From Mycobacterium sp. OAS707 (lineage in GTDB: Bacteria > Actinomycetota > Actinomycetes > Mycobacteriales > Mycobacteriaceae), in NCBI RefSeq assembly GCF_014873705.1, contig NZ_JADBDS010000002.1, forward strand, positions 744,001-808,000: 64,000 bases of DNA. Reading direction: 5' to 3'. Below are positions 1 through 9,083 of the stretch, piece by piece; the first letter of the stretch is position 1; every line of letters begins with the position of its first letter. The position numbers and the translations under genes are program-made. The notes beneath the pieces were generated by a model. The model did no database searches and was not told the origin of the DNA. It worked only from the letters and a program-made list of their open reading frames with translations.

Positions 1-834
1 CTGGCTGTTCAGATGATCATGCCCAACGGGGCGGCAGCGGTGGTGGGCCTTCAGCTGGGGGCCCGCGCCGGCGTCATCACCCCGGTGTCGGCCTGCTCGT
101 CGGGTTCGGAAGCCATCGCCCACGCGTGGCGCCAGATCGTCATGGGTGACGCCGACTTCGCCGTCTGCGGCGGCGTGGAAGGCGGCATCGAGGCGTTGCC
201 GATCGCGACGTTCTCGATGATGCGCGCCATGTCGACGCGAAACGACGACCCCGAAGGCGCGTCGCGGCCGTTCGACAAGAACCGCGACGGCTTCGTGTTC
301 GGCGAGGCGGGCGCAATGCTGGTCATCGAGACCGAGGAGCACGCCAAGGCGCGCGGCGCCAAGCCGCTGGCCAGGCTGCTGGGTGCGGGCATCACGTCCG
401 ACGCGTTCCACATGGTGGCTCCGGCCGCCGACGGCGTGCGGGCGGGTCACGCAATGAAGCGTGCGATGGAAACGGCGGGGCTGGAGCCGAAGGACATCAG
501 CCACGTCAACGCCCACGCGACCGCTACCCCGATCGGTGACACGGCCGAGGCGAACGCTCTGCGGGTCGCCGGTGTGGAGCACGCCGCGGTGTACGCCCCG
601 AAGGGTGCGCTTGGCCACTCCATCGGTGCGGTCGGTGCGCTCGAGTCGGTGCTGACGGTGCTCGCGCTGCGCGACGGCGTCATTCCGCCGACACTGAACT
701 ATGAGACGCCCGACCCCGAGATCGATCTCGATGTCGTTGCGGGTGAGCCTCGTTATGGCGAATACCAGTACGCCATCAACAACTCGTTCGGCTTCGGTGG
801 CCACAATGTCGCCCTGGCGTTCGGTCGGTACTAG
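1..834 (+). CDS. kasA: KasA, beta-ketoacyl-ACP synthase (5' truncated)
   Basis: KasA elongates meromycolate precursors on AcpM in the cytoplasmic FAS-II cycle and is the partner of KasB. The reading frame is open from base 1, so the N-terminal part lies outside the window and 277 residues remain. The thiolase-fold catalytic triad is visible: the nucleophile Cys in SACSSG (codon 94-96), the first His in HVNAHATAT (codon 514-516) and the second His in LGHSIGA (codon 616-618). The C-terminus [18 protein letters not shown] is typical of mycobacterial Kas proteins. The motif around the second His reads KGALGH, where I recall KSALGH in M. tuberculosis. It is followed 24 bp later by kasB, so the genes are probably co-transcribed. 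Confidence 0.95.
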   Translation: MAVQMIMPNGAAAVVGLQLGARAGVITPVSACSSGSEAIAHAWRQIVMGDADFAVCGGVEGGIEALPIATFSMMRAMSTRNDDPEGASRPFDKNRDGFVFGEAGAMLVIETEEHAKARGAKPLARLLGAGITSDAFHMVAPAADGVRAGHAMKRAMETAGLEPKDISHVNAHATATPIGDTAEANALRVAGVEHAAVYAPKGALGHSIGAVGALESVLTVLALRDGVIPPTLNYETPDPEIDLDVVAGEPRYGEYQYAINNSFGFGGHNVALAFGRY

Positions 835-858
835 GCGAGAGGAACGTTCGGCACAGTA

Positions 859-2121
859 ATGGGAGGACGAACTCAGCTTTCCACGGGGAACGGTTTCCCC
901 AATGTGGTTGTCACTGGCATGGCCATGACGACCGCATTGGCGACCGACGCCGAAAGCACGTGGCAGAAGCTGCTGGACGGCCAAAGCGGTATTCGCAAAC
1001 TCGAGGATCCGTTTGTCGAGCAGTACAACCTTCCGGTCCGGATAGGTGGCCATCTTCTCGAGGATTTCGACGGCGAGCTCAGCCGAGTTGAGCTGCGTCG
1101 GTTGTCGTACCTACAGAAGATGTCCACCGTTCTGGGACGACGGGCCTGGCAGCACGCAGGTGCGCCCGAGGTGGACACCCGCCGCTTGATGGTGTCCATC
1201 GGCACTGGCCTTGGTTCGGCCGAGGAATTGGTCTTCGCGTACGACGATATGCGCGCGAAGGGCATGCGAGCCGTGTCCCCGTTGGCCGTGCAGAAGTACA
1301 TGCCGAACTCGCCCGCGGCCGCAGTCGGCCTCGAGCGGGCAGCCAAAGCCGGTGTCATCACGCCGGTTTCGGCGTGCGCATCGGGCTCCGAAGGCATCGC
1401 ACACGCGTGGCAACAGATCGTGCTCGGCGAAGCCGACATCGCGATCTGCGGCGGCGTGGAATCGAAGATCGAGGCGGTGCCGATCGCCGGCTTCGCTCAG
1501 ATGCGAATCGTGTTGTCCACCACCAACGATGACCCGGCAGGCGCGTGCCGACCGTTCGACAAGGACCGCAACGGGTTCGTGTTCGGTGAGGGCGGTGCGC
1601 TCATGGTCATCGAGACCGAAGAGCACGCCAAAGCACGCGGCGCGAACATCCTGGCACGCCTGATGGGTGCCAGCGTCACGTCGGACGGCTACCACATGGT
1701 GGCGCCCGACCCCAACGGTGAGCAGGCCGGGCACGCGATGTCGCGTGCTATCCAGCTCGCGGGCCTAAAGCCCACTGACATCGACCACGTCAACGCACAC
1801 GCGACCGGCACCTCGGTCGGCGACGTGGCCGAATCGCATGCGATCAACAACGCGATGGGCGGCCACAAGCCTGCGGTGTACGCACCGAAGTCCGCGCTCG
1901 GCCATTCGGTCGGCGCGGTGGGCGCCGTCGAGTCCATCCTGACTGTGCTGGCGTTGAAGAACGGGGTCATCCCGCCGACGCTGAACCTGAAGAATCTCGA
2001 CCCGGAGATCGACCTGGACGTCGTGCATGGCAGTCCTCGCCCCGGCAATTACCAATACGCAGTGAACAATTCGTTTGGATTCGGTGGGCACAACGTCGCG
2101 CTCGCCTTTGGAAAATATTGA
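859..2121 (+). CDS. kasB: KasB, beta-ketoacyl-ACP synthase II
   Basis: KasB carries out the later FAS-II elongation rounds that give full-length meromycolates. The 420-residue protein has Cys173 (SACASG), His314 (HVNAHATGT) and Lys344/His349 (KSALGHS), which is the complete condensing-enzyme triad. It is clearly paralogous to the upstream KasA, and the order kasA-kasB-accD6 is the conserved mycobacterial operon. The ATG at 859 is preceded by a purine-rich stretch (gcgagagga) about 12-20 bases upstream. The N-terminus before [18 protein letters not shown] is short and variable, so the start is fairly secure but not certain. The stop codon is embedded in a 20-bp palindrome. Confidence 0.96.
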   Translation: MGGRTQLSTGNGFPNVVVTGMAMTTALATDAESTWQKLLDGQSGIRKLEDPFVEQYNLPVRIGGHLLEDFDGELSRVELRRLSYLQKMSTVLGRRAWQHAGAPEVDTRRLMVSIGTGLGSAEELVFAYDDMRAKGMRAVSPLAVQKYMPNSPAAAVGLERAAKAGVITPVSACASGSEGIAHAWQQIVLGEADIAICGGVESKIEAVPIAGFAQMRIVLSTTNDDPAGACRPFDKDRNGFVFGEGGALMVIETEEHAKARGANILARLMGASVTSDGYHMVAPDPNGEQAGHAMSRAIQLAGLKPTDIDHVNAHATGTSVGDVAESHAINNAMGGHKPAVYAPKSALGHSVGAVGAVESILTVLALKNGVIPPTLNLKNLDPEIDLDVVHGSPRPGNYQYAVNNSFGFGGHNVALAFGKY

Positions 2122-2137
2122 GGAAGTACTTCCTCAA
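2118..2137. promoter_or_regulatory. 20-bp perfect palindrome over kasB stop
   Basis: TTGAGGAAGTACTTCCTCAA is a perfect inverted repeat that includes the kasB TGA (2119-2121) and ends 49 bp before the accD6 ATG. As RNA it would fold into an 8-bp stem with a GTAC tetraloop and no U-tract. It could be a protein-binding operator for an accD6-specific promoter, or an intra-operonic hairpin that adjusts KasB:AccD6 ratios. The sequence shows the palindrome; the function is inference. Confidence 0.5.
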
Positions 2138-2175
2138 GTTTCTAGAGGGCATCCAGCCGACATCCGATGCGCTAC

Positions 2176-2182
2176 AGGAGGT
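2176..2182 (+). promoter_or_regulatory. Strong Shine-Dalgarno deciding the accD6 start
   Basis: AGGAGGT lies 4 bases before the ATG at 2187. This near-perfect anti-16S match selects the 473-residue form over the longer open frame beginning at 2118. Confidence 0.75.
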
Positions 2183-2186
2183 TTCA

Positions 2187-3608
2187 ATGACCATCATGGC
2201 CCCGGAGGCTGTCGGCGAATCGCTTGATCCACGCGATCCGCTGCTGCGCCTGAGCACGTTCTTCGACGACGGCAGCGTGGCGCTGCTGCACGAGCGTGAC
2301 CGCTCGGGCGTGCTGGCCGCTGCCGGCACCGTGAATGGCGTGCGCACCATCGCGTTCTGCACCGACGGCACCGTCATGGGTGGTGCGATGGGTGTGGAGG
2401 GCTGCGCGCACATCGTCAACGCCTACGACACCGCAATCGAGGAACAGAGTCCCATCGTCGGAATCTGGCACTCCGGCGGCGCGCGGCTGGCCGAGGGCGT
2501 CAAGGCGCTGCACGCGGTCGGGTTGGTCTTCGAGGCCATGATCCGTGCCTCCGGTTACATCCCGCAGATCTCGGTGGTGGTCGGTTTCGCGGCAGGCGGC
2601 GCCGCCTACGGCCCCGCCCTGACCGACGTCGTGGTGATGGCGCCGGAGGGCCGGGTGTTCGTCACCGGCCCCGACATCGTTCGCAGTGTTACCGGCGAGG
2701 ACGTCGACATGGCGTCGCTCGGCGGTCCCGATACCCACCACAAGAAGTCGGGCGTGTGCCACATCGTCGCCGACGACGAGCTCGACGCTTATGAGCGCGG
2801 CCGTCGCCTGGTCGGATTGTTCTGCCAGCAGGGCCATTTCGACCGCAGCAAGGCCGAGTCGGGCGACACCGACCTGCATGCGCTGCTGCCGGATTCGGCG
2901 CGGCGCGCCTACGACGTGCACCCGATCGTCGAGGCGCTGCTCGATGACGACGCGCCGTTCGAGGAGTTCCAGGGCAAGTGGGCACCGTCGATCGTCGTCG
3001 GCCTCGGCCGGCTGTCCGGCCGCTCCGTCGGCGTCATCGCCAACAACCCGCTGCGGCTCGGGGGCTGCCTGAACTCCGAAAGCGCCGAGAAGGCAGCGCG
3101 TTTCGTGCGGCTGTGCGATGCGTTCGGGATTCCACTGGTGGTCATCGTCGACGTGCCGGGTTACCTGCCCGGTGTCGATCAGGAGTGGGGCGGCGTGGTG
3201 CGTCGCGGCGCCAAGCTGCTGCACGCGTTCGGTGAGTGCACGGTTCCCCGGGTCACGCTGGTCACCCGCAAGATCTACGGCGGGGCCTACATCGCAATGA
3301 ACTCACGGTCGCTCAATGCCACCAAGGTGTTCGCGTGGCCCGACGCCGAGGTCGCCGTGATGGGCGCCAAGGCTGCGGTCGGCATCCTGCACAAGAAGAA
3401 GCTCGCCGCCGCGTCGGACGACGAGCGCGAGGCTCTGCATGAGGAACTGGCGGCCGAGCACGAACGGATCGCAGGCGGTGTGGATTCCGCTATCGAGATC
3501 GGTGTCGTCGACGAGAAGATCGACCCGGCGCATACCCGCAGCAAGCTGACTCAGGCGCTGGCCGAGGCGCCGCAGCGCCGCGGTCGACACAAGAACATCC
3601 CGCTGTAG
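2187..3608 (+). CDS. accD6: AccD6, acyl-CoA carboxylase carboxyltransferase beta subunit
   Basis: AccD6 is the carboxyltransferase subunit that pairs with a biotinylated AccA to make malonyl-CoA for fatty and mycolic acid synthesis. The 473 residues contain two crotonase-like carboxyltransferase halves. Oxyanion-type glycine-rich segments are visible at GGARLAEG, GFAAGGAAYGPAL and, in the second half, VDVPGYLPGVDQEWGG and KIYGGAYIAM. I chose the ATG at 2187 because AGGAGGT sits at 2176-2182, 4 bp upstream, and MTIMAPEAVGESLDPRDPLL matches the family start. The frame is open upstream to 2118, but that part is not supported. It is the third gene of the kas operon and its 3' end abuts a convergent hydrolase. 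Confidence 0.97.
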   Translation: MTIMAPEAVGESLDPRDPLLRLSTFFDDGSVALLHERDRSGVLAAAGTVNGVRTIAFCTDGTVMGGAMGVEGCAHIVNAYDTAIEEQSPIVGIWHSGGARLAEGVKALHAVGLVFEAMIRASGYIPQISVVVGFAAGGAAYGPALTDVVVMAPEGRVFVTGPDIVRSVTGEDVDMASLGGPDTHHKKSGVCHIVADDELDAYERGRRLVGLFCQQGHFDRSKAESGDTDLHALLPDSARRAYDVHPIVEALLDDDAPFEEFQGKWAPSIVVGLGRLSGRSVGVIANNPLRLGGCLNSESAEKAARFVRLCDAFGIPLVVIVDVPGYLPGVDQEWGGVVRRGAKLLHAFGECTVPRVTLVTRKIYGGAYIAMNSRSLNATKVFAWPDAEVAVMGAKAAVGILHKKKLAAASDDEREALHEELAAEHERIAGGVDSAIEIGVVDEKIDPAHTRSKLTQALAEAPQRRGRHKNIPL

Positions 3609-3612
3609 TCGG

Positions 3613-4398
3613 TCAGAGGCCGCGGGCACCCAGCCAACCATCGATGCGTTGCGCCACCGCTTCCCAGTTCGGTTCGAGCATCAGGTTGTGTCCCATACCC
3701 GGGAAGATTTCGGCTTCGGTGCCGTACGCGCGTGCCGTGGCATGCACTTCTTCCTGAGTGAAGCAACCGTCGCATTCGCCGCCCAAAACCAGTAGCGGGG
3801 TGGTGATCCGTTGCGGCTTGGGCAGATTGAGCAACGTGTCGAAAGTAATTCCGCCCGTGAATTCCTCCGTGAGCCGAGCGGTGTAGCGGACGACGTCGGC
3901 CTCAGGCGTTTCCGCGGAGAAGAAGTATCGGCGCGCACGCTCGGGTGTGTTGAAACCGTGTAACGACCGAGTCGTGACAGTGGTTCTCACTGAAACCCAA
4001 GGGTGCCGTTTCATCTCGCGAGCGAAGAATCCGCGTGCACCCTTCGGCGGCGCGGAGGCCAGCAGCACGCCGGCGGGGGCATCGTGGGACTCGAGATACT
4101 TCTGGACCACAAAGCCACCCAGGGAATGCCCGATCACAACGGGCCGGGCGGGCAGGTCGTCGGCAACCGTGCAGACGTCGCTCACGTAGTCCGCCACCCG
4201 GCAGAACTGCATGCGTTTGACCGCCGGGCTGCTGCCGTGGCCGCGAACGCTCAGGGCCATCGCGCGATAGCCCTTGTCGGCGAAGAACCCGAGGAAGTGT
4301 TCGTCCCAACACCATGCGCCGTGCCATGCGCCATGAATGAAGAGCAGCGGCACCGGGTGCGCCTCGCTGACCGCGCCCTTGTCGATTACTTCCAGCAT
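3613..4398 (-). CDS. Alpha/beta hydrolase
   Basis: A 261-residue cytoplasmic alpha/beta-hydrolase fold protein. It has the HG oxyanion motif (FIHGAWHGAWCW), the nucleophile elbow GHSLGG, and a C-terminal GMGHNLMLEP bearing the catalytic His. The acid is probably the Asp in VLGGECDGCF, and LLFIHG and RGHGSS are typical of the family. I placed the start at the ATG at 4398 (MLEVIDKG); the frame continues to 4473 but would overlap the divergent gene start. It is convergent with accD6, with only 4 bp between stops. The substrate is unknown and there is no operon partner. Confidence 0.85.
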   Translation of the reverse strand: MLEVIDKGAVSEAHPVPLLFIHGAWHGAWCWDEHFLGFFADKGYRAMALSVRGHGSSPAVKRMQFCRVADYVSDVCTVADDLPARPVVIGHSLGGFVVQKYLESHDAPAGVLLASAPPKGARGFFAREMKRHPWVSVRTTVTTRSLHGFNTPERARRYFFSAETPEADVVRYTARLTEEFTGGITFDTLLNLPKPQRITTPLLVLGGECDGCFTQEEVHATARAYGTEAEIFPGMGHNLMLEPNWEAVAQRIDGWLGARGL

Positions 4399-4471
4399 GT
4401 GATCAGATTCGCAAGCGTGTCTGGGAGCCGAACAAGTATTTGGATACTCGATTTCGGGGAATGATCGCGAC

Positions 4472-5533
4472 ATGGATAGCGATCTGCGTCGCTGGCGTCA
4501 GCATCTGGCCAATGAACGCGCCGAAGCAGGGGTGTACCGGCATCTGGCCCAGCGCCGGACGGGCGAGGAACGCGCCATCTTGCTGACGTTGGCCGACGCC
4601 GAGCGGCGCCATGAGCAGCATTGGCTGAACCTGCTCGGCGACCAGGTCGGCAAGCCGCGGCGCGCCGACATGCGTACCCGGATGCTCAGCTTCCTCGCCA
4701 AACACTTCGGTTCGGTATTCGTGTTGGCGCTCGCGCAACGAGCAGAAGCCCGCTCTGCCTACGACACCGACGTCGACGCCACGCCCACGATGGCCGCCGA
4801 TGAGCGCATCCACCTAGAGGTCGTCCGCGCTCTGGCCACCCGTGGGCGCAACCAGTTGTCGGGCAGTTTCCGCGCGGCGGTTTTCGGTGCGAACGACGGA
4901 CTGGTCAGCAACCTTGCGCTCGTGCTCGGCATCAGCGCCACCGGCGTAACCAACCACACGGTGCTGGCAACCGGCCTTGCCGGTCTACTCGCGGGCGCAC
5001 TGTCGATGGGTGCAGGCGAGTACGTGTCGGTCAATTCACAGCGCGAACTACTGGAGGCATCCACGCCGAGCCCAGAGGCCGGCGACGCGTTGCCGCAACT
5101 GGACGTCAACGCCAACGAGCTCGCATTGGTGTACCGGGCCCGCGGCATGAGCGCCGACGAGGCGACAGGTCACGCGGCGAAGGTGCTGAGCAACCTTGCG
5201 ACAAGCGGCAGCCCGAGCCGACTCGGCCGGCCTGAACCCGACGGGCATGAGGCTGTCGGCACGGGTGTTCGCGCCGCGGTGTCGAGCTTCAGTTTCTTCG
5301 CCTCGGGTGCGCTGATTCCGGTGCTGCCCTACCTGTTCGGGTTGCAGGGCACCGTCGCGGTCGTGGTCGCCGCCGCCCTGGTCGGAATCGCTTTGCTTGC
5401 AACGGGAATCGTCGTCGGACTGCTCTCAGGTGGACCGCCCGTGCGTCGCGCCCTGCGACAGCTGATGATCGGCTACGGCGCCGCTACCGTCACCTACCTG
5501 CTCGGGTTGCTGTTCGAGACCGGCGCGAGCTAG
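4472..5533 (+). CDS. Rubrerythrin/ferritin-like domain fused to VIT1/CCC1 transporter
   Basis: A 353-residue two-part protein. Residues 1-125 are a helical ferritin-like domain with diiron-type ligands (Glu15/Glu18, E44xxH47, E111xxH114). Residues 130-353 are a CCC1/VIT1 membrane domain, starting with the signature AAVFGANDGLVSNLALVLG and continuing through about five hydrophobic helices. VIT1 family members move Fe2+ or Mn2+ across membranes, and the ferritin-like domain is thought to gather iron at the inner face. It is divergent from the hydrolase with a 73-bp spacer. Its last 108 bp run antisense to the permease 3' end. I see no IdeR box by eye. Confidence 0.88.
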   Translation: MDSDLRRWRQHLANERAEAGVYRHLAQRRTGEERAILLTLADAERRHEQHWLNLLGDQVGKPRRADMRTRMLSFLAKHFGSVFVLALAQRAEARSAYDTDVDATPTMAADERIHLEVVRALATRGRNQLSGSFRAAVFGANDGLVSNLALVLGISATGVTNHTVLATGLAGLLAGALSMGAGEYVSVNSQRELLEASTPSPEAGDALPQLDVNANELALVYRARGMSADEATGHAAKVLSNLATSGSPSRLGRPEPDGHEAVGTGVRAAVSSFSFFASGALIPVLPYLFGLQGTVAVVVAAALVGIALLATGIVVGLLSGGPPVRRALRQLMIGYGAATVTYLLGLLFETGAS

Positions 5534-6940
5534 CCCGACGTCGACGGGTTCGGCTGCATCGCGTCGGTCGATGAACCGCCGGTTCACCAGGTACAGACCC
5601 ACGACCACCGCCCACGACAACAGGCTGAGCAGCAGCTGCGACCGCAGTTTGTCGTCCAGATACATCTGCACCAGGATCGCCAGCATCGCGATCGTCGTCA
5701 GGATCGACAGCGCCGGGAACAACCACATCTTCAGTCGCAGCTCGGCGTCGCGGTCGCGATAGCGCAACACGATCTGCGAGATCGCGATCAGGATGTAGAC
5801 GAACAAGATGATCGCGCCGCTGGAGTTGAGCAGGAACGCGAAGATCGTGTCCTCGGCGAACGCGGCCGCGATCACGCACAGGAATCCGACGATCGACGAG
5901 AACAGGATCGCGTTCGCCGGCACGCCCCGCCTGGTCAACCGGACCAACCGTTGCGGCGCTTCATGGCGCGCCGCGAGCACGAACAACATCCGAGAGGCGG
6001 TATACATCCCGGAATTCAGGCAACTCAGCACGGCGGTCAGCACCACAGCGTTCATGATGTGGTCGGCATACGGGATGCCCATCTTCGTGAACGCCGCGAC
6101 GAACGGCGAACCGGCCAGCCCTTTGTCGTTCCACGGCACGATCGTCACGACAAGGAACACCGAGAGAACGTAGAAGACCAGGATTCGCAGGATCACCGAG
6201 TTGGCCGCCTTGGCGACGGCCGTCTCGGGATCAGAGGACTCCGCTGCGGCAATGGTCGCGATCTCCGGGCCGACCATCGAGAAGATCACCGTCACGATGC
6301 CGACCGTGATCACTCCGGCACCCATCGGCATGAACCCGCCGTGGCTGGTCAGGTTCGAGAAGTCCATCGACCTGTCGGGCCACAGCCCGAAAACGAAGCA
6401 GGCGCCGATCGCGATGAAAGCCAGGATTGCGGCCACCTTGATGCCGGCGAACCAGAACTCGAACTCACCGTAAGACTTCACCGAGAACAGGTTGGTCGCC
6501 GTCATCAGCACCATGAAGACCAGCGCACACAGCCACAGCGGGACGTGGATCCAGTACTGCACGATCTTCGCGCCGGCTATCGCCTCGAAGCCGACGACGA
6601 TCACCCAGAAGTACCAGTACAACCAACCGACCGAGAAACCCGCCCAGTGCCCGAGTGCATCGCGCGAATAGTCGGCGAACGATCCGGTCGAGGGGTGGGC
6701 CACCGCCATCTCGGCCAACATGCGCATGACCATGATGATCAGCACTCCGGACAACGCATAGGTCAAAAAGGCGCCTGGGCCGGTGTCGCCCATCACCACT
6801 CCGGAGCCGACGAACAGCCCCGCTCCGATGACGCCGCCGATGGCGATCATCCTCAGTTGGCGCTGGCTGAGGGCTTTCTTCAGTGTTGGGGTAGCAGCTG
6901 TGGCCTCCGTCATTCGTTCCATGGACAGCTGAGTGCCCAT
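5426..6940 (-). CDS. Amino-acid permease, APC superfamily (GABA/aromatic permease type)
   Basis: A 504-residue integral membrane transporter with about 12 hydrophobic segments. It starts with the APC signature LSQRQLRMIAIGGVIGAGLFVGSG, and the conserved EIATIAAAESSDPETAV loop follows near residues 225-240, as in AnsP/GabP/AroP proteins. It probably imports an amino acid or GABA with H+. It lies 12 bp downstream of glpD1 and is likely read with it. The final 30 or so residues are low-complexity and are encoded antisense to the VIT1 gene, so this tail may be dispensable. An inner ATG at 6913 (MTEATAATPTL) is an alternative start. Confidence 0.9.
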   Translation of the reverse strand: MGTQLSMERMTEATAATPTLKKALSQRQLRMIAIGGVIGAGLFVGSGVVMGDTGPGAFLTYALSGVLIIMVMRMLAEMAVAHPSTGSFADYSRDALGHWAGFSVGWLYWYFWVIVVGFEAIAGAKIVQYWIHVPLWLCALVFMVLMTATNLFSVKSYGEFEFWFAGIKVAAILAFIAIGACFVFGLWPDRSMDFSNLTSHGGFMPMGAGVITVGIVTVIFSMVGPEIATIAAAESSDPETAVAKAANSVILRILVFYVLSVFLVVTIVPWNDKGLAGSPFVAAFTKMGIPYADHIMNAVVLTAVLSCLNSGMYTASRMLFVLAARHEAPQRLVRLTRRGVPANAILFSSIVGFLCVIAAAFAEDTIFAFLLNSSGAIILFVYILIAISQIVLRYRDRDAELRLKMWLFPALSILTTIAMLAILVQMYLDDKLRSQLLLSLLSWAVVVGLYLVNRRFIDRRDAAEPVDVGLARAGLEQQPEQVGDGSGAVADHQLSQGATHGRST

Positions 6941-6952
6941 TCAGTCACGCGG

Positions 6953-8491
6953 TTAAGCGTGTTGTGTCAGCAACTCCTCGGCTGCGGCCGCCGCTTTGGC
7001 ACGGTCCGATGCAACCAGCCCGATGCGGGTCCGGCGGTCCAGGATGTCGTCGACGGTCATCGCGCCTTCATGGGTGACCGCGTACTCGAACTCCGCTCGG
7101 GTGACGTCGATGCCCTCGGCCACCGGTGCCGTCGGCCGCTCACAGCTGGCAGATGCGATCACGTTGGGCGCCTCTGCGCCGTAGCGGGCGACCAGTGACC
7201 CCGGCACCTCGATTGAAGAGCGCAGGGTCGCAACGGGATTCGACGGCGCGCCGACCAGAGGCAGGTTTCGGGTCCGGCATGGGCGTGCCGGTAGCCCCCG
7301 CAACGCGACGGCGCGGTCGAGGACGTCCTCGGCCATGTACCGGTATTCGGTGAGCTTGCCGCCGATCACACTGATCACGCCGGAGGGTGACTCGACGACC
7401 GCGTGTTCGCGCGAGACGTCGGCCGTGCGGCCTGCGCCCGTGTCGATCAACGGCCGCAGTCCGGCGTAGGAGCCGATCATGTCGCCCATACCGAGCTTGA
7501 CATCCAGTGCGGTGTTTACGGTGTCGAGCAAGAAACTGATTTCTTCCGAGGTCGGCTCCGGCACATCGGGAATGGGCCCCGGTGCGTCTTCGTCGGTCAG
7601 CCCGAGGTAGACCCGCCCCAGCTGTTCGGGCATCGCGAATACGAACCGGTTGATCTCTCCCGGTATCGGAACGGTCAGCGCGGCAACGGGATTGCCGAAT
7701 GCCTTGGCATCGAACACCAAATGTGTTCCGCGGCTGGGCCGCACCCGAATCGAGGGGTCCACCTCCCCCGCCCATACACCGCTGGCGTTGATGACGGCGC
7801 GAGCGGTGACGTCGAACGACTCACCGGAGCGCGTGTCGGTCAGCGTCACCGAGGTTCCCGTCGCGTTCGAGGCCGCGACGCGGGTCAAGATGCGCGCACC
7901 ATGCTGAGCCGCCGTGCGCGCGACGGCGGTGACGAGTCGCGCGTCGTCGATGAGCTGTCCGTCGTAGGCCAACAGACCGCCTGTCAAACCGTCGCGGCGG
8001 ACGGTGGGCGCCATCTCGATCGCACGCGCCGCATCGATGCACCGTGAGCGCGGCAGCGTGGCGGACGGTGTGCCGGCCAGTCTGCGCAGGCCGTCGCCTG
8101 CCGCGAATCCGAAACGCACCAAAGCCCTTGACGTCGAGCTCATTTCGGGCAGCAGCGGCACCAGCTGGGGCATCGCCTTGACGAGGTGAGGAGCGTTGCG
8201 CGTCATCAGGATTCCGCGTTCGATGGCGCTGCGGCGCGCGATGCCGACGTTGCCGGTCGCCAGGTAGCGCAGCCCGCCGTGCACCAGCTTCGAACTCCAG
8301 CGGCTCGTGCCGAACGCCAGGTCGTGCTTCTCGACCAGAGCGACGCGCAGACCGCGAGTCGCCGCGTCCAACGCGATACCGGTTCCGGTGATGCCGCCGC
8401 CGATGACGACGACGTCGAGCTGTTCGCCGTCGGACAGCGCAGCGAGCTCGGTGGCTCGGCGGGTTTCATTGAGGGCTGTCGAGCCGGTCAT
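6953..8491 (-). CDS. glpD1: GlpD1, glycerol-3-phosphate dehydrogenase (FAD)
   Basis: Membrane-associated flavoenzyme that oxidises glycerol-3-phosphate to dihydroxyacetone phosphate and passes electrons to menaquinone. The 512 residues have the FAD-binding GxGxxG at 30-47 (IGGGITGTGIALDAATRG), the GTSRWSSKLVHGGLRYL block at 61-77 and the GGKLTEYR segment near the C-terminus. The length fits GlpD1 rather than the longer GlpD2 of mycobacteria. The start ATG at 8491 overlaps the TetR stop as ATGA, which indicates translational coupling. The frame stays open upstream to 9004, but that part is antisense-free shadow inside the TetR gene. It probably forms an operon with the TetR gene and the permease. 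Confidence 0.93.
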   Translation of the reverse strand: MTGSTALNETRRATELAALSDGEQLDVVVIGGGITGTGIALDAATRGLRVALVEKHDLAFGTSRWSSKLVHGGLRYLATGNVGIARRSAIERGILMTRNAPHLVKAMPQLVPLLPEMSSTSRALVRFGFAAGDGLRRLAGTPSATLPRSRCIDAARAIEMAPTVRRDGLTGGLLAYDGQLIDDARLVTAVARTAAQHGARILTRVAASNATGTSVTLTDTRSGESFDVTARAVINASGVWAGEVDPSIRVRPSRGTHLVFDAKAFGNPVAALTVPIPGEINRFVFAMPEQLGRVYLGLTDEDAPGPIPDVPEPTSEEISFLLDTVNTALDVKLGMGDMIGSYAGLRPLIDTGAGRTADVSREHAVVESPSGVISVIGGKLTEYRYMAEDVLDRAVALRGLPARPCRTRNLPLVGAPSNPVATLRSSIEVPGSLVARYGAEAPNVIASASCERPTAPVAEGIDVTRAEFEYAVTHEGAMTVDDILDRRTRIGLVASDRAKAAAAAEELLTQHA

Positions 8492-9066
8492 GGTTTCAGG
8501 TATCCGTTCAGCGAGTGGGCGAGTTCGACAGCCAGCGCGTCGGCGTCGAGGATCGGCGCGACCATCTGCGCCGACTGAATCGCCGACTGTGTGATCAGCA
8601 GGCACATCGCGGCGAGATGCCGCGGTTCGCCCGCCCGGATGCTGCCTTCCTCCTGGGCGAGCTTGATTGCCTGCGCCAGCGTGTCGATCAGGATCTGCTG
8701 GCTGGTGCCGAGCCGTTCGGTGATGTAGACCATCGCAACGTTCGGCGCGTTGTGCAGCACCGCCATCACAACATCGTCGGCGCGCAGATGCTCTGCCGCC
8801 GCGACGATGCGTTCGACGAGCGCTTCGCGGTCGGAGCCTCGGTCCGGCACCTTGTCGAGAACGCCGGCGATGCGCATGGTCAGCAGTTCGGCGAGCACGA
8901 AGCGGATATCGGGCCAGCGGCGATAAATGGTCGGACGGCTGACCCGAGCCCGGCGCGCGATTTCGGTCAATGTCATTCGCTCGACGCCGAACGCCAGCAC
9001 GCACTCAGCGGCGGCATCGAGGATCCGGGACTCGACAGTCGATCCAGAGTTACGGATTGACAGCAT
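8488..9066 (-). CDS. TetR/AcrR family transcriptional regulator
   Basis: A 192-residue regulator. Its N-terminal helix-turn-helix reads MTLTEIARRARVSRPTIYRRW (residues about 27-47), followed by a helical ligand-binding domain. It is the first gene of the TetR-glpD1-permease operon and is divergent from the FAD oxidase, with starts 18 bp apart. It probably represses both directions and responds to a glycerol- or lipid-related ligand. I placed the start at the ATG at 9066 (MLSIRNSGSTVESRIL), because the upstream extension would run through the divergent promoter. Synteny with the M. tuberculosis glpD1 neighbourhood supports the pairing. Confidence 0.9.
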   Translation of the reverse strand: MLSIRNSGSTVESRILDAAAECVLAFGVERMTLTEIARRARVSRPTIYRRWPDIRFVLAELLTMRIAGVLDKVPDRGSDREALVERIVAAAEHLRADDVVMAVLHNAPNVAMVYITERLGTSQQILIDTLAQAIKLAQEEGSIRAGEPRHLAAMCLLITQSAIQSAQMVAPILDADALAVELAHSLNGYLKP

Positions 9067-9067
9067 A

Positions 9068-9082
9068 TGTAATACTGTAACG
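9068..9082. promoter_or_regulatory. Overlapping divergent leaderless promoters with imperfect operator
   Basis: The two start codons (9066 minus, 9084 plus) are separated by 17 bp. That spacer holds TACTGT on the plus strand (9073-9078) and TACAGT on the minus strand (9079-9074), both matching the mycobacterial TANNNT -10 element, 5 and 7 bases from their ATGs. The surrounding TGTAATACTGTAACG is an imperfect inverted repeat, which suits a TetR operator. The pattern is seen; leaderless bidirectional use is inference. Confidence 0.55.
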
Positions 9083-9083
9083 C

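Noticed and set aside
5951..7198. A 415-codon plus-strand open frame opposite the permease and glpD1
   Set aside because: Composition is dominated by His, Arg and Asp, it is antisense to real genes, and it lacks a plausible start context.
8492..9004. N-terminal extension of glpD1 to 9004
   Set aside because: The extension lies in the TetR coding region in another frame. The coupled ATGA start at 8491 fits the family.
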